Positions 25,041 through 35,600 of a stretch of 64,000 bases of DNA are shown here, piece after piece. Location of the stretch: the NCBI RefSeq assembly GCF_000208865.1, contig NC_018398.1:2852001-2916000 (forward strand), read 5' to 3'. Made by a program: the position numbers and the translations under genes. Numbering within the stretch: the first letter of the stretch is position 1; the number at the start of each line of letters is the position of its first letter. The notes beneath the pieces are model-generated. The model did not search any database and was not told the origin of the DNA. It saw only the letters and a program-made list of their open reading frames with translations. Origin of the DNA: Neospora caninum Liverpool (Eukaryota > Apicomplexa > Conoidasida > Eucoccidiorida > Sarcocystidae).

Positions 25041-27283
25041 ATGAGAGGCTTCAATCGTTTTGTGTATGCAGTGGTGTGGGCGGCAAGCTTTATGAGCAGT
25101 CAAGCTTTTCGCTTCCGGGCACCACCTGCTTCATTAAGTCTCTCGGGGCAGGAACTGTCCTTCTCAGGAAGAAATCGTCAGGCGCAGTACCAGCAGTCAA
25201 GCCTCCTACATCAAGTGCTCCAACGCGAAGCAGAGAAAACTGCTGACTGCAAGCGCAGAGCGACAGAAGCCGCGCGACAGGCTGCAACGCCGATCCCCTC
25301 TGAAGAGGAGCTGCGCCAGCAGTGCCTTGCACAAGCACAGACCGGTTTATTGAAGGTAGTTGTCCCCCTGGCCTTAATTCACCGGTGTTTATGAAGCCCT
25401 GCCTCGAGCAGGTTCCGTTTACGCACCGACGCCAAGTCGAAAAGCAGATAAAAGAGAAATGTGAAGGGGAAGCAGAAGGTAGGTGCTTGTGTTTGCTGCG
25501 TAGGGACGTGTTGAGTCACGTCCGCTGACACGACAACTGGTACAGAACAAAACGCCCAACTTCGGGAAAACCAGAAGAAGGCGCGTGACACTGTCGAGCA
25601 CTGCGAAGATCTAGTAAGCGATGACGGAGTAGATTAGTTTGAGTGGCCGTCGGTAACAAAAACGGGGCGACAGCTACAGGGCACGGTTGACAGAGCTGAC
25701 GAAGCAGCACAGAAAACGCGCTCCCTACAGGCGTCAGCTCTGGGATATGACCTCACAGATTTGGAAAAAACAATGTCGCCTGAAGTCGCGAGAGCCTTGA
25801 GAGCCGCCTACGCCGAGGCTGAAGGCTGCGATCACGACTACTCGTTGCTCTGTCCTTTCTCTTGGACAGAAGGCAACGACGGCTCGGCCTGCACAGCTCC
25901 TGCTGCGTACATCGGTGAGTCTCTCGCATCACCGTCAAGGGCAAACCCGGCAAACGACATGCGTTCGTAGGGCGGTGTGAGAAAACCCAGAACTTTGCCC
26001 TATCTAAGGAAGAAAAACAAGCAAAAGAACGAGAATGCCTCGTCACGTGGCCATGGTAACAGACCCTGCAACTTCCTGTTCGGTCGTAAATAACTAGCGA
26101 CACTTCCTGCTAGTTTGAAAAAATGTGTGCGCGACTATGCACAGCTTTGTCCATCTGGATGGACCGAGTAGGATGCCGGTCACCATACTCATAGGCGTGA
26201 GATATAGACTGGTTTGTAGGGTTGGTGGCGGCCATTGTTCTGCACCATTCTCCTATTCCGGTGAGCCCAAAGGAGTTCTTTTGCACTGCGCGCCGGCTAG
26301 TGCGCATATCCTTTTCTACTAGGACGATGTTCGAGAACATCGAACTTCGCTGAGCTTTCTCCGTATGCTATTGGGCGCTTATCCTCGGCGGGCGATGATC
26401 ATGAATGTATCGTGGATTCAGGCGAGAGAGAGAAAGATGGAGTGCCGCCTGTGACTCCTATTGTATGAAGTCGCTTCAAGATTGGAGCTTTTATCACGTG
26501 TACTTTTGGACATCATCATTCAGGGCCGTGCCAAGCTCCGTGCAAAAGGGATTTTTCTCTCCCGTGCCCCGATGGCTGGACCTCGATTGGTATTTGCTAC
26601 GGTGCTTCGCCTGGCAGAATGACCCCGGCACTCTGATTCGACTTACAGGGGGGGAGGGGAAGTGCAGAGCACCAGAGGGCTACGTAGGCCCTTGCGGGCC
26701 TGTGGAAAGCATTGGCAACTTAGACTCCGAAACCAAGCAACTGTTTGAGAAAAAATGTAACGTTCTTTTCCCCTGCGAAAGAAAATGCAGGCGTGACTAC
26801 TCTTTCGCTTGTCCCGCAAGCTGGAAGAACGTAGCCTTAGAGAAGTGTTCGCCCGGGGTAATGACGACAGCAACCGTTTTTGCGTTGAGATCGCTAGGCG
26901 CCGTTTTGGACAGGGCAGCTACGCAGGTCCCTGCAGAGAGGAGGTCGATTTCTCCAGTCGAACGTTGCAAGACAAAATGGCCTTCGAGGAGAAATGCTTA
27001 GCTGACTGGCCATGTGTCGAGGAGAAATGCGAACGCGATTTCACTGCTCCATGCCCCCTCGAGTGGGCAGAGGCACACAAAGCTTGCATGGCTCCGGTAT
27101 GGGTTTACGGACAGTGTTGAGTTGCCGAATTCTGTAACAGCCCTCTTTCAGGCTCACTATGAGGGACCTTGCGAGGAAAGGCAGAACTTCGTCAGCCTGA
27201 CACCAGACGAGAAGGAGGCTGCTATGGAAACATGTGAAGGTCTGTGTGATCCTGTCAATATGGCAACGACAGCACCACTGTAA
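25041..27283 (+). CDS. CPW-WPC domain secreted protein
   Basis: Apicomplexan CPW-WPC family protein, a probable secreted or surface protein of zygote or sexual stages (known from Plasmodium ookinetes). The ATG at 25041 opens a signal peptide (MRGFNRFVYAVVWAASFMS…). Exons: 25041-25355, 25397-25478, 25546-25613, 25674-25914, 25971-26055, 26114-26167, 26220-26260, 26323 to about 26421, 26524-26589, 26649-26857, 26890-27096, 27152-27283. All joins agree in phase except exon 8 to 9. A Glu/Gln-rich spacer is followed by about four domains, each with C-x-x-D-(Y/F)…CP…W, then C-x-(A/S)-P…Y-x-G-x-C, then C-x(3)-(W/F)-P-C; examples are KCERDFTAPCPLEW and CLADWPC. The last domain lacks its WPC: the frame ends at TAA 27283, or a weak donor at 27240 may lead to a stop at 27461. 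Family assignment is secure. Confidence 0.85.
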
Positions 27284-27551
27284 AGTGCTCCTACAGTATT
27301 CTGGCCCTGCAAAGGCGGAGAGGCTCTGCTGCGTGACATGGTACGGGGCAGAGCGCGTGGTTGTGCACCAACGGGTAGTTGATTGCTTGTCTAAATTCTC
27401 AGGTAGAAGGCGGTCCGGCGTCGGGTCTCCGTGTTACCAGCTTGTTCGGCGGTCCTGTTGACTCCGCAACGGGAGCCATCATAGGGTTTTAACCGTGGAG
27501 ACGTGTTAACTCACTGACGGGAGAGTGTCACGGGTGCAACACAAACGAATT

Positions 27552-30227
27552 TCACAGAAATCTTCTTCGACCACTTTTCCCAGTGTGCTGGCCGGGATAA
27601 CGATGTGCGGTTGAGTTCTCAGAAGACGAACAACCAGAACGCATCACATCTTGAATGAAGCACACCGCTTGTTCCCGCTGCTCTTGGCACAGCCGCGTAA
27701 GGAACCCTTCATCATTTTCCTTTGACGGCCGACTGAGGCTTGGCAGTTCTTCCGCGCATGCTTTCCCACAGACATGACCGATAAGATCAGGTTGTCGCCT
27801 GGTGAGTCTGAGAACCATATCTAGTGGCAATTCTCTAGATATCTTGCGGTCCGTACGATTCTGTGAACTGTCGTTAACTTGCACGTTCTTCGATACATTA
27901 GACGGGGAAACCCCTATTGCGAACGTCTGTAGCGTGGCACACGAGCGGCCGTAAACAGAACGCATGAAGGCAGCACTGTGGCTGAAATGCTGTTGCTGAA
28001 GAGGACTGCATGCTCCTGAGTACACACGGGACATCGCAGAGATACTGCCTCGTAATAGCTGCTCCTCGTGACAGTATATCGGGAACGTTGTCTGGTTATT
28101 TACGCTGACTTACTCATATTCTTTGCCAGCTCCTCAGCTGCAGATTCGAAATCTTTTTCATGGACTACGTCAAACCTGCACTCCATAGATCACACGGCCA
28201 AAATGTGCGTTAGGATCTGTAGATTAGCTTGCGCTTCTGTGGCCGGCTTCTATGAGCCATACGCAGGTGCATCAGACAGTGGAGGCGGCGAGCAGCTCAC
28301 TTCTTCCGGTGCAGGACAGTTCGATACCACGAGGGTACGAACAGAATGGGCCTGAACAGAGCGTCGGAGTTGTCAGCCAACGCAGGTGTTCCGGCTCGTG
28401 TGCCGGCCGGCAATTCTAGAGCCGTCAACCAGCAAGCAATTTCTTCAGATGACCTGCCGGTGGCCTGCAATCATCGGAAGTAGGACAGAAGTCAACGCGT
28501 CTCGTGCGGACGATAACGGTCGTGCATGAGCCCTCACCAACCTGTACCAAAGCTGTATCTGTTAGCAGACCGACGAGCTGTATCGTACCTCACGGACCTC
28601 GACGGTGCTGTTACCCTCGCCTTTCCCTGGATCTTTGTGAATTTCGTCTCTGGAGTCCAGTTCTCGGGCCGTCATGCTTCCGAGGGCCTTCACTTGATCC
28701 TCGACCGACATTCCCGAGATTCTGGAGTAGACACTCTCGGGGAGCTGCAGGAATTCAGTCGCTCACAAGAAAGAACCGGCAAATTTGGCAACATTTTCTA
28801 GCAAGCATTGGCATCGGTGTAGTAATACTCGTTATCACCTACGTTGGTCCACAAGTGCACCTGATGGCGCCACTTGCTGAGTAGATCTCTCCATTGCTTG
28901 ACACTGAGATTCTGCAAAGAGACAGGACACGTTTCCGAAAAGCCGCGAGCGGTTGCACACTATTGATGATTCGTGGTCTCTGATTCTAGAGCGAACGCTC
29001 GCGAACTAGCTGGGGGTTGGCATTCCCTCCCATATGCCTGACTTGTTCACTGCCAGGCTGCCTTCTCATCTACGCAGTCGTTCCATTAGTGGCTCATGTT
29101 TGCATGGAGAAGCGAATCGAGCAGAAGCGCATCAGATCGAGTCGCCCCGTACAGACCTGGGATGAACACGGCGTCACAGGGTGCCACGTGCTCCGGCACG
29201 ACGGCGACCTCTTTTCCCGGGGAACTGCTCGGACATATCTTTGATAACCCTCGGACCGTTTCGTGTGCAGGATATCCGCGTCGCGCTTGGATATTTGAAG
29301 AGGCGTCAGCACTTTGTCTTTCGACCGTTGGAAATGCTGCCCCTGAGGTTCCTTGACAGAGGACTGCGAAACACCCACCGCACACGCACGCATGAACACA
29401 TGTTAGTTGGCCATGCTATGCGTTCCTATGACTCGCAAACCTTCTGCCGCCATTCAATGCTTCGCGCGCTGCCGCCTTACTTCAGACCTTGATCGACTCC
29501 TGCCGTCCATCCCCTTGCAAGACGGCGGATCGCCGAGGTTGTTGGCTCGACTCTCCGGCTGTTGTGGGTTACGGCCCGAAAAGCGCATCGTTGCCTCTAC
29601 ACGTCTCTGCCTTGCGCCGTCTAAACACTGTGGTGGAGGTTCATTGCGCGAACCGACGGGCGGCCTCAGGAGGCTTGGGGAATTCCTCTGTCGCCCGGGC
29701 ACTTCGCACTGAATCTGACAGCATGCCGAGCCATCTCCCTGGCGCGTCTCGGCGAAGTCGCTTGGCACATGGCCCGCAGACTCCCGTATGTGGGTCTGTC
29801 GGGCTCGATGAATGTTTCCAGACCAAGAAGGATATCGAGAGGGGCCGGCATCCCCGGCCCTCCCACGCACCGAAGGACCAGCGCCTTGCGGCTCGGGAAA
29901 GCTCCTTTGTCCTCCGTAATGCCTTGAAGGTCGCGGCCCACTCTGGAGCTGGCCGCGTTTTGGCGTTGGCAAGTCGCATGCGGACGGATGCCGGCCGCAC
30001 TCCCCGTCATCAGAAAGACTGTCCTGCCTGGATCGCTTCGTCCACGTCCGCCGCTGGTTATCAGACTGCAGAGGAGGTGGCTTGTGCTGTCGCTGCTGGA
30101 TACCCCACTCCGGTGGAAACGAGGCATTCGCACCGAAACTGCAGGCAGAAGAGCGGCCACCTTGGCTCGGCACACGTGGAGGTGGGACGTGCGGCGGAGG
30201 CCGGAAAGGTCGCGAAGCCCAACTCAT
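27552..30227 (-). CDS. SLBP: Candidate histone RNA stem-loop binding protein (SLBP-like)
   Basis: Exons in reading order, all phase-consistent: 30227-29481, 29363-29157, 28744-28589, 28558-28538 (only 21 bases), 28464-28301, 28175-28114, 28015-27552. The product has about 610 residues. The first 249 are Pro/Arg/Ser-rich and disordered. The SLBP signature follows: KRDADILHTKRS, GYQRYVRAVPREKR, then HPVTP, matching the family order Arg-rich helix, Y-x-R-Y…VP…R and HPxTP. In known SLBPs the SRRSWD…LW helix comes directly after. Here about 55 residues intervene before IQLWYRL, and SWYRTVLHRKKFD occurs later, so the second half of the RNA-binding domain is diverged or rearranged. SLBP binds the 3' hairpin of replication-dependent histone mRNAs. 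Symplekin lies next upstream on the same strand. The gene model is good; the functional label is an inference from the first half of the domain. Confidence 0.6.
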
Positions 30228-32625
30228 CGTGGGTACCGAGGAATGAAGAATCGCCAGAGGACGGTGACACTTGGTGCTGCTACGGAAGAAAAACCGAAGA
30301 GACGCGCAGCTCGCCAGTGTTGCGCATTCTGTTGGCGGATGTGATGCACTGTTTGCCGCCAACAGTGGATTCAAAACCCGGCAGAACAGCACAGCCCCGG
30401 TCGGTGTGCCGGAACAGCAGAAAGGAGACTGCACAACAGGAACCAACAAAGTTATGTTTCGGTTGGACTTTGACGAACATTGGTTTTTCAGGAGAGTCAA
30501 CTGAGGACTACCTGAACTCTGGCTGCCTCGTAAAGCGGTCCAGTGGTCGTCACATCCCCAGTTGGCACATCGCGAGACACTGGATCAGTCGATTCACTGG
30601 AACAAGGGAACGCACACACAAAAGAGACTTCTCAAAGTCTTTTCACCGTCCCAAAAAACAAAGGAGCTTGGTCTCGCCTGCTTTTCTGCACTGGAGAGTG
30701 TGGAGATGATTGGAGTTCGCGGCGTCCGGCAGAGGAACGCACTGCATGCAACGTGAATGCAGAGAGAACTTTGCAACAGAGGCGCTTTCCTCGTGAAGGT
30801 ATAATGCTTGCCAGAAAAAAGAAAGCTGTTCATTTTACCAGAGTAGAAAGTCTTTGCTGGTCTTCTTTTCTCCAGCCAGCTAGATTTCTCGCTTCTCTTT
30901 CGGTGCATATTCGGAAGGAGAAATGGCAGTATCGTATGCATGCACGAAGTTTGAATGAGATTTAGGGCCGACGGTGTGGCGCTCTCGCCCGCTGGTTACC
31001 TCGCTGCCACGAACATGAACACAGTCGCCGACCGAGTTGGTACATCGCTTGGTGTACTGTGTATGGAACTTGCACACCCAGACAACTCTATACCAGTCAA
31101 CCGGTTCGCAACACCACTTCATATCGTACCTAAATGGTATTTTCTAGCATATTATGCGGTGTCAATAGTAATACCATTCAAAAAAACCGGTATGTGCGCT
31201 GAACAGGGACTGCCTAGACTAAATCGTAGCGAATCCAACCTAGCTCCCGTTATATAACCCGGAGACAAATTCCCGGGCGCATCCCTCCCCTTGCGAACTT
31301 GTCCAGTTTCCTTGCCAGGCAAGGCCGGCTCTTGATCATTGGCTCTTTTGGTACACAGAAAATGAGTTGAAACGAGATGCAGGCATCGTACCAGACCCTA
31401 AGGAAGCAGGAGGCATATCACCATATCTCTCTGTGCTTGCTCACACTCTAGATACCGTATGTGCCCATCCCGCAATCGAGGTCGTGTTACTGGACACAGA
31501 GCAGATCGAAGGGCATACATCAGTCAAAAAGAAAGGAACCGTACATTGCTTTGTTCACAGGCGACTGCTGCTGGAAAGTACATGCTAATGCCCTTGGAGA
31601 GTATAGTACAAAAATTGATTCGCTAGGCGAGTTGCTCTGGGCGTCAGTGCAGGAGCCTGCTGCCCGCTCCAGTTTTATTGAACACACACGCCCGGAATTC
31701 TGTGCACTTCAGTCATTCCGCCATCTTGTGGCCGCTCTCGACTACCGCTTCCGAAGAAAAATCACCTGCCGACCCTTTTCCAGTACTTCCTGTTGCTCTA
31801 CTGGTTCATTTCAAACCCGCATAAACGTGAAGCAAACCCTCAAAACTGGCGAGTTAGCCCGGTCCTAGGTACACGTTGCTGGCTCCACAGTTTGGTGTCT
31901 CGCATAAAATAGCCGCGCGAGCTGAATTAAATTCGTGACATTTTCGGTCTGACGTCCGCGGCTTTCCAGCAAGACATGGACAAGAAACGCCGCAACTCAT
32001 CACGGGTGTCTAAGTGCTTTCGTCCAACTCTGTGTTTCCAAACAAAGAAGCAGGCATATACATAAACTGTCAAGGACGTGGCTGTTTACAGCACGGTCCT
32101 GCCTTGTCTTTACCTCCCATCTTAGGCATGTGCTGTGGTTTATGTACACTCCTGCCAGCGACAAGGATTGGCGTCGCGCGTGGTGAAGCGTGCAGATACC
32201 GTCTCAGAGCGCGTGGAGAACCCCCACAAAAGCTTAATGTGCGAGCAGTGGCCGCCCAAGAATCGTCTTTCAATACGCGTAAAAGAGGCAGTATGTGTTT
32301 CACGTGCCGTGACGGTAAAGCCCTTCGGGTACAGCGCGCTCGTCGGCGCCCCGCAATTGCTTCCAGCCTGGAGAGGCTTCGCGGCACCGGGTACTTTCTT
32401 CTGAGAGGCTACCAAAACAGGGCTTTTCTACAACGAGACGAAAACACGTTCCCAAAGTTTACTCCAAAATGCAATATCGACGGCAAGCGTCCCCGGTGCA
32501 ACGCGAAGCACAGCGACAGCAGACAGGACGGAGGCTCAGGCGTCGATGCTCCCTGTACAGAGGAGGAGTCCGCGCCTCGCATGCAAGACGAAGCTCCTGC
32601 GCTGTGGAAATTGGCTCTCTCCTCC
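30228..32625. other. SLBP-symplekin intergenic region with organelle DNA
   Basis: No nuclear gene was recognised. The stretch holds the SLBP promoter side and the symplekin 3' untranslated region. At 31063-31190 lies a cytochrome b fragment (separate entry). Plus-strand frames at 31367-31588 and 32014-32643 have starts but no motif or splice framework. Confidence 0.5.
31063..31190 (+). pseudogene. cob: Nuclear copy of mitochondrial cytochrome b (NUMT)
   Basis: The plus strand encodes ELAHPDNSIPVNRF, TPLHIVPKWYFLAYYAV and IVIP. This is the conserved cytochrome b segment containing the PEWY motif, with the Glu of PEWY changed to Lys and the sequence degrading after about 31180. Cytochrome b is encoded in the mitochondrion, so a 130-base fragment between nuclear genes is a transferred piece. 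It has no start, stop or neighbouring cob sequence and is certainly not functional. Confidence 0.9.
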
Positions 32626-35600
32626 CTAGTTTGTCAGGCCTAGGAGAATCCGCAGGTAATGTGGACACGACCGGCGCGCCTGAAAACAGAAACGAGGGGC
32701 ACGGGGGCAAAATCTCTCAGAGCGCGCGCGGTACACAAGGCTCCGCGCGCAGAATCAGCGGCAGATCGAGAAACGCACGGGTGCCGTCCCAGCGGTGGAT
32801 GACCGTTCCAAGGGGCCACAAAAGCCGCCATCCAGACACTGTCACGCACATGCCGAGAGGCAGCCCGTACGCAGACCCCTGCATGCGACGACGAGGCGGT
32901 AGGAGTGTCGTTGTTTTTCAAGCTGCATCTGGCTACGCGAAGCGAGAGCTCCCGTCTTTCCCAAACGTTAGCTCCGTTCACATCTCCCGTCTGAAACCAG
33001 CCGCGGTACCTGATCGTCTTGGTACAGGAATGTCGAGATGTCGGCAGTGACAGGGTGTCGCTGCTGGAGATGCTGCAGGAGATCTCTCGTTTTGTCCCTG
33101 AGCGCACGCGAGAGAAAAGCGGGAAAACTCAGATTGCCGAAAGGACACGACACGAAGCGGGCAGATCTCTCAACGAAAACAAGATCACGGACCATCCCCG
33201 CCTACACACGACGCAACAGTGGAGTGCGCGACATCCCGCGTGTGTGCGGCGTGAGCACGAGTGTCCAACAAGTGAGACTGGGATCTACTTTCGGTGTCGC
33301 CCTTGTCTCCCGCCGAGTGTCTCTTCTCTCGCCCCTCTCTCTTCGATCTCTTCTGTGCCGGCTGCCTCGCAGTTGCGAAGAACCGCCGGCCGCCGCGGAA
33401 CCACAGCCCGGTGCTCCGGGTTTCTTCGTTTGCTGTGTCCGCCTCTCGCTACGTCTTTCGTTGCTTGTGTGTTTCTCTTTCCCCCGCTCTTCCCTTACTC
33501 AGGGAGCACGAGAACAATTCTGACGAGCAAGTCCTTCTGCTCCGCCCACAAAATCGACGTGGCCATCACGAAGCCTTTCCACAAGCTGCGATTTGTCCAG
33601 ATCTGAAAAAAACCACAAGAGGCCACGCATCCTCTCTCTCAGTTCAGTGGAAACCCCCGGACAAGCCCCCGAAAAAAACCGAGGCGTTTTCGTTTCCGAC
33701 GCCCTCTCAGCGTCAGGCAATGCAAACCATCCGTTCTTCGAAACCACGCGCAGTCCCTTCCTTCTCGACGGGGTCCCCGAGAACAAGCTAGGCTGTACCC
33801 CAGGAGAGACTGGGAGTCTGCGAGCGCGTGCATGCAGGGAAAGACACACGACGCGCACCTTCCGTCTGACGAGCGCCGGCATGACTGTGCCCGCCACGAA
33901 CTCGCGGAGAGACGGGATGTTCTGCGCCACCTGGCAAAGCTGAGAACAGAGACGCGAGACAGACAAAAGGCGAAAGTGGTGAGCCGCTGTTCGAAGGCTG
34001 GCAACGAAAGAGAAGCGTGGCGGCTCTCCCTCACTCTCCTCGGGGAGAGAAGGCTCTCTTCCTTCTCCCTTTCAGCGTCTCGCTCTCTCTGTGCATCCTT
34101 CTCTTAAGCGCGTGTTTCTGTGTAACTGCCAGTCCTCGGACTCCGTCGCTGTATGGCTCGTTCGGCTTCTCTGCTTCGCGTTTTTCGACCTAGCCTTTAG
34201 CCGTCTTAAGCAGTCCCGTGCGGTCCTACGGCGCTTAAAGTTGCCTTTTATCCTCATATGTTAATGACGGATGCTAAATGGGAACCATTTCAATGTAAGC
34301 AGTAGAAGGTATGTAAAACTATTATAATACCACCTATAAAAGGCAATCGCTTTTCTTCCATGTTTCGTCGGGTCCCGTCAGTTGAGCCGCGCGCTTTCTC
34401 TCCGCTCCGTTCCGTCTGCTTCTGTCTTTACTCCTCTTGCTGCTTCTGTTCGTTCCTTTTTCATTGCTGGCACGGGGAACGGGGGACTTACGAGACGCCC
34501 GAAGATCACCGAGACGGGCTGCGAGTCGTCGTCTGCGATTCGCTGACACGTCGAAGCGATGACCTGCGGACGGCAAAACTAGAGACACAATGCGCCTCAG
34601 AGCACGACCCACCAGGACAGGGAACCCTTCCCACACATCTGAGCCCGAGTCTGGGACTCACGAGAAAAAGCGCGCGAAAATGCCCAAACCTCGCACCGTC
34701 TCTCCGCAGGAAAACCATGGATCGCTCGCTTAAACTCGCGCGCGCGCGTTTCTTTTCTGCATGCAAAGCCGAAACTTACATCGATGGGGAAGATCTCCGT
34801 TGGCGTCTCGGCTCGGCTTGTGCACCCGGTCAAGTCCAGGCAGAAGTCGAGAACCGTTGTCTGTTTCTTGCGCTGCTCACCTGCACAGCGCCGCCACGGC
34901 GGAAGCGCGAGAGGCACGAAAACGCACCGAAGAGAGAGAAGGTTGACACACTCGAGGGGAGAAAACCGAAAAAACGGGACGAATGTGCACTGCGAGGAAA
35001 GCCGAAGCATTCACGAGAGATTTGCGGGCCCGAGGTGAGCCTCGACACAGGAGCGAGACGAAGCTAGACAGGCGGTTCTTCAAAATAGAGTCAAGGTAGC
35101 CGAGAAAACCCGGGAAGGCGCACGACAGCAAAGTGCGAGGCAGAGACAAGGTCCACGATATTTTGTGGAATAGTGAGATTACTTGTTGCGCAAGGGAGGT
35201 TGTAGAGAAGCATGAGGATGTCTTCTGGCGGCATAACCGAATGCCCAGGATACGCCTTCTCTTGGAGGTCGCGCGGGATGGTCAAGAGGCGCTTGAGCGC
35301 CGTCTTCATTTGTGCTTCGCTAAAATCGCCGAAAATAAATTTCGGAAGGAGAGTCACGAGCTGTGATCTGCAGCAAAAAACAATCGACGGCACGCACCGT
35401 GGAACGCCCAGCCCTCGCCGCCAGGCCTCCTTCCCCTCGGGTGCCTCGCCGCCCCCACTGTCGCTGTTGACGAGTTCCTCGCCTCTCTCATCATTCAATA
35501 TCCAGTTAGTGCTCAAATTCGACTTTGTTCAAAAGAGCAGTTCCGCGATTCTGTTTGCACGTTCCGTCTCTGCCTTCTCGTGTTGACTTCGGGTTCCAGC

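Noticed and set aside
29489..30709. 406-codon plus-strand open frame
   Set aside because: It overlaps the first SLBP exon on the other strand, has no splice framework or motif, and the minus-strand frame has a start, donor and phase-matched continuation.
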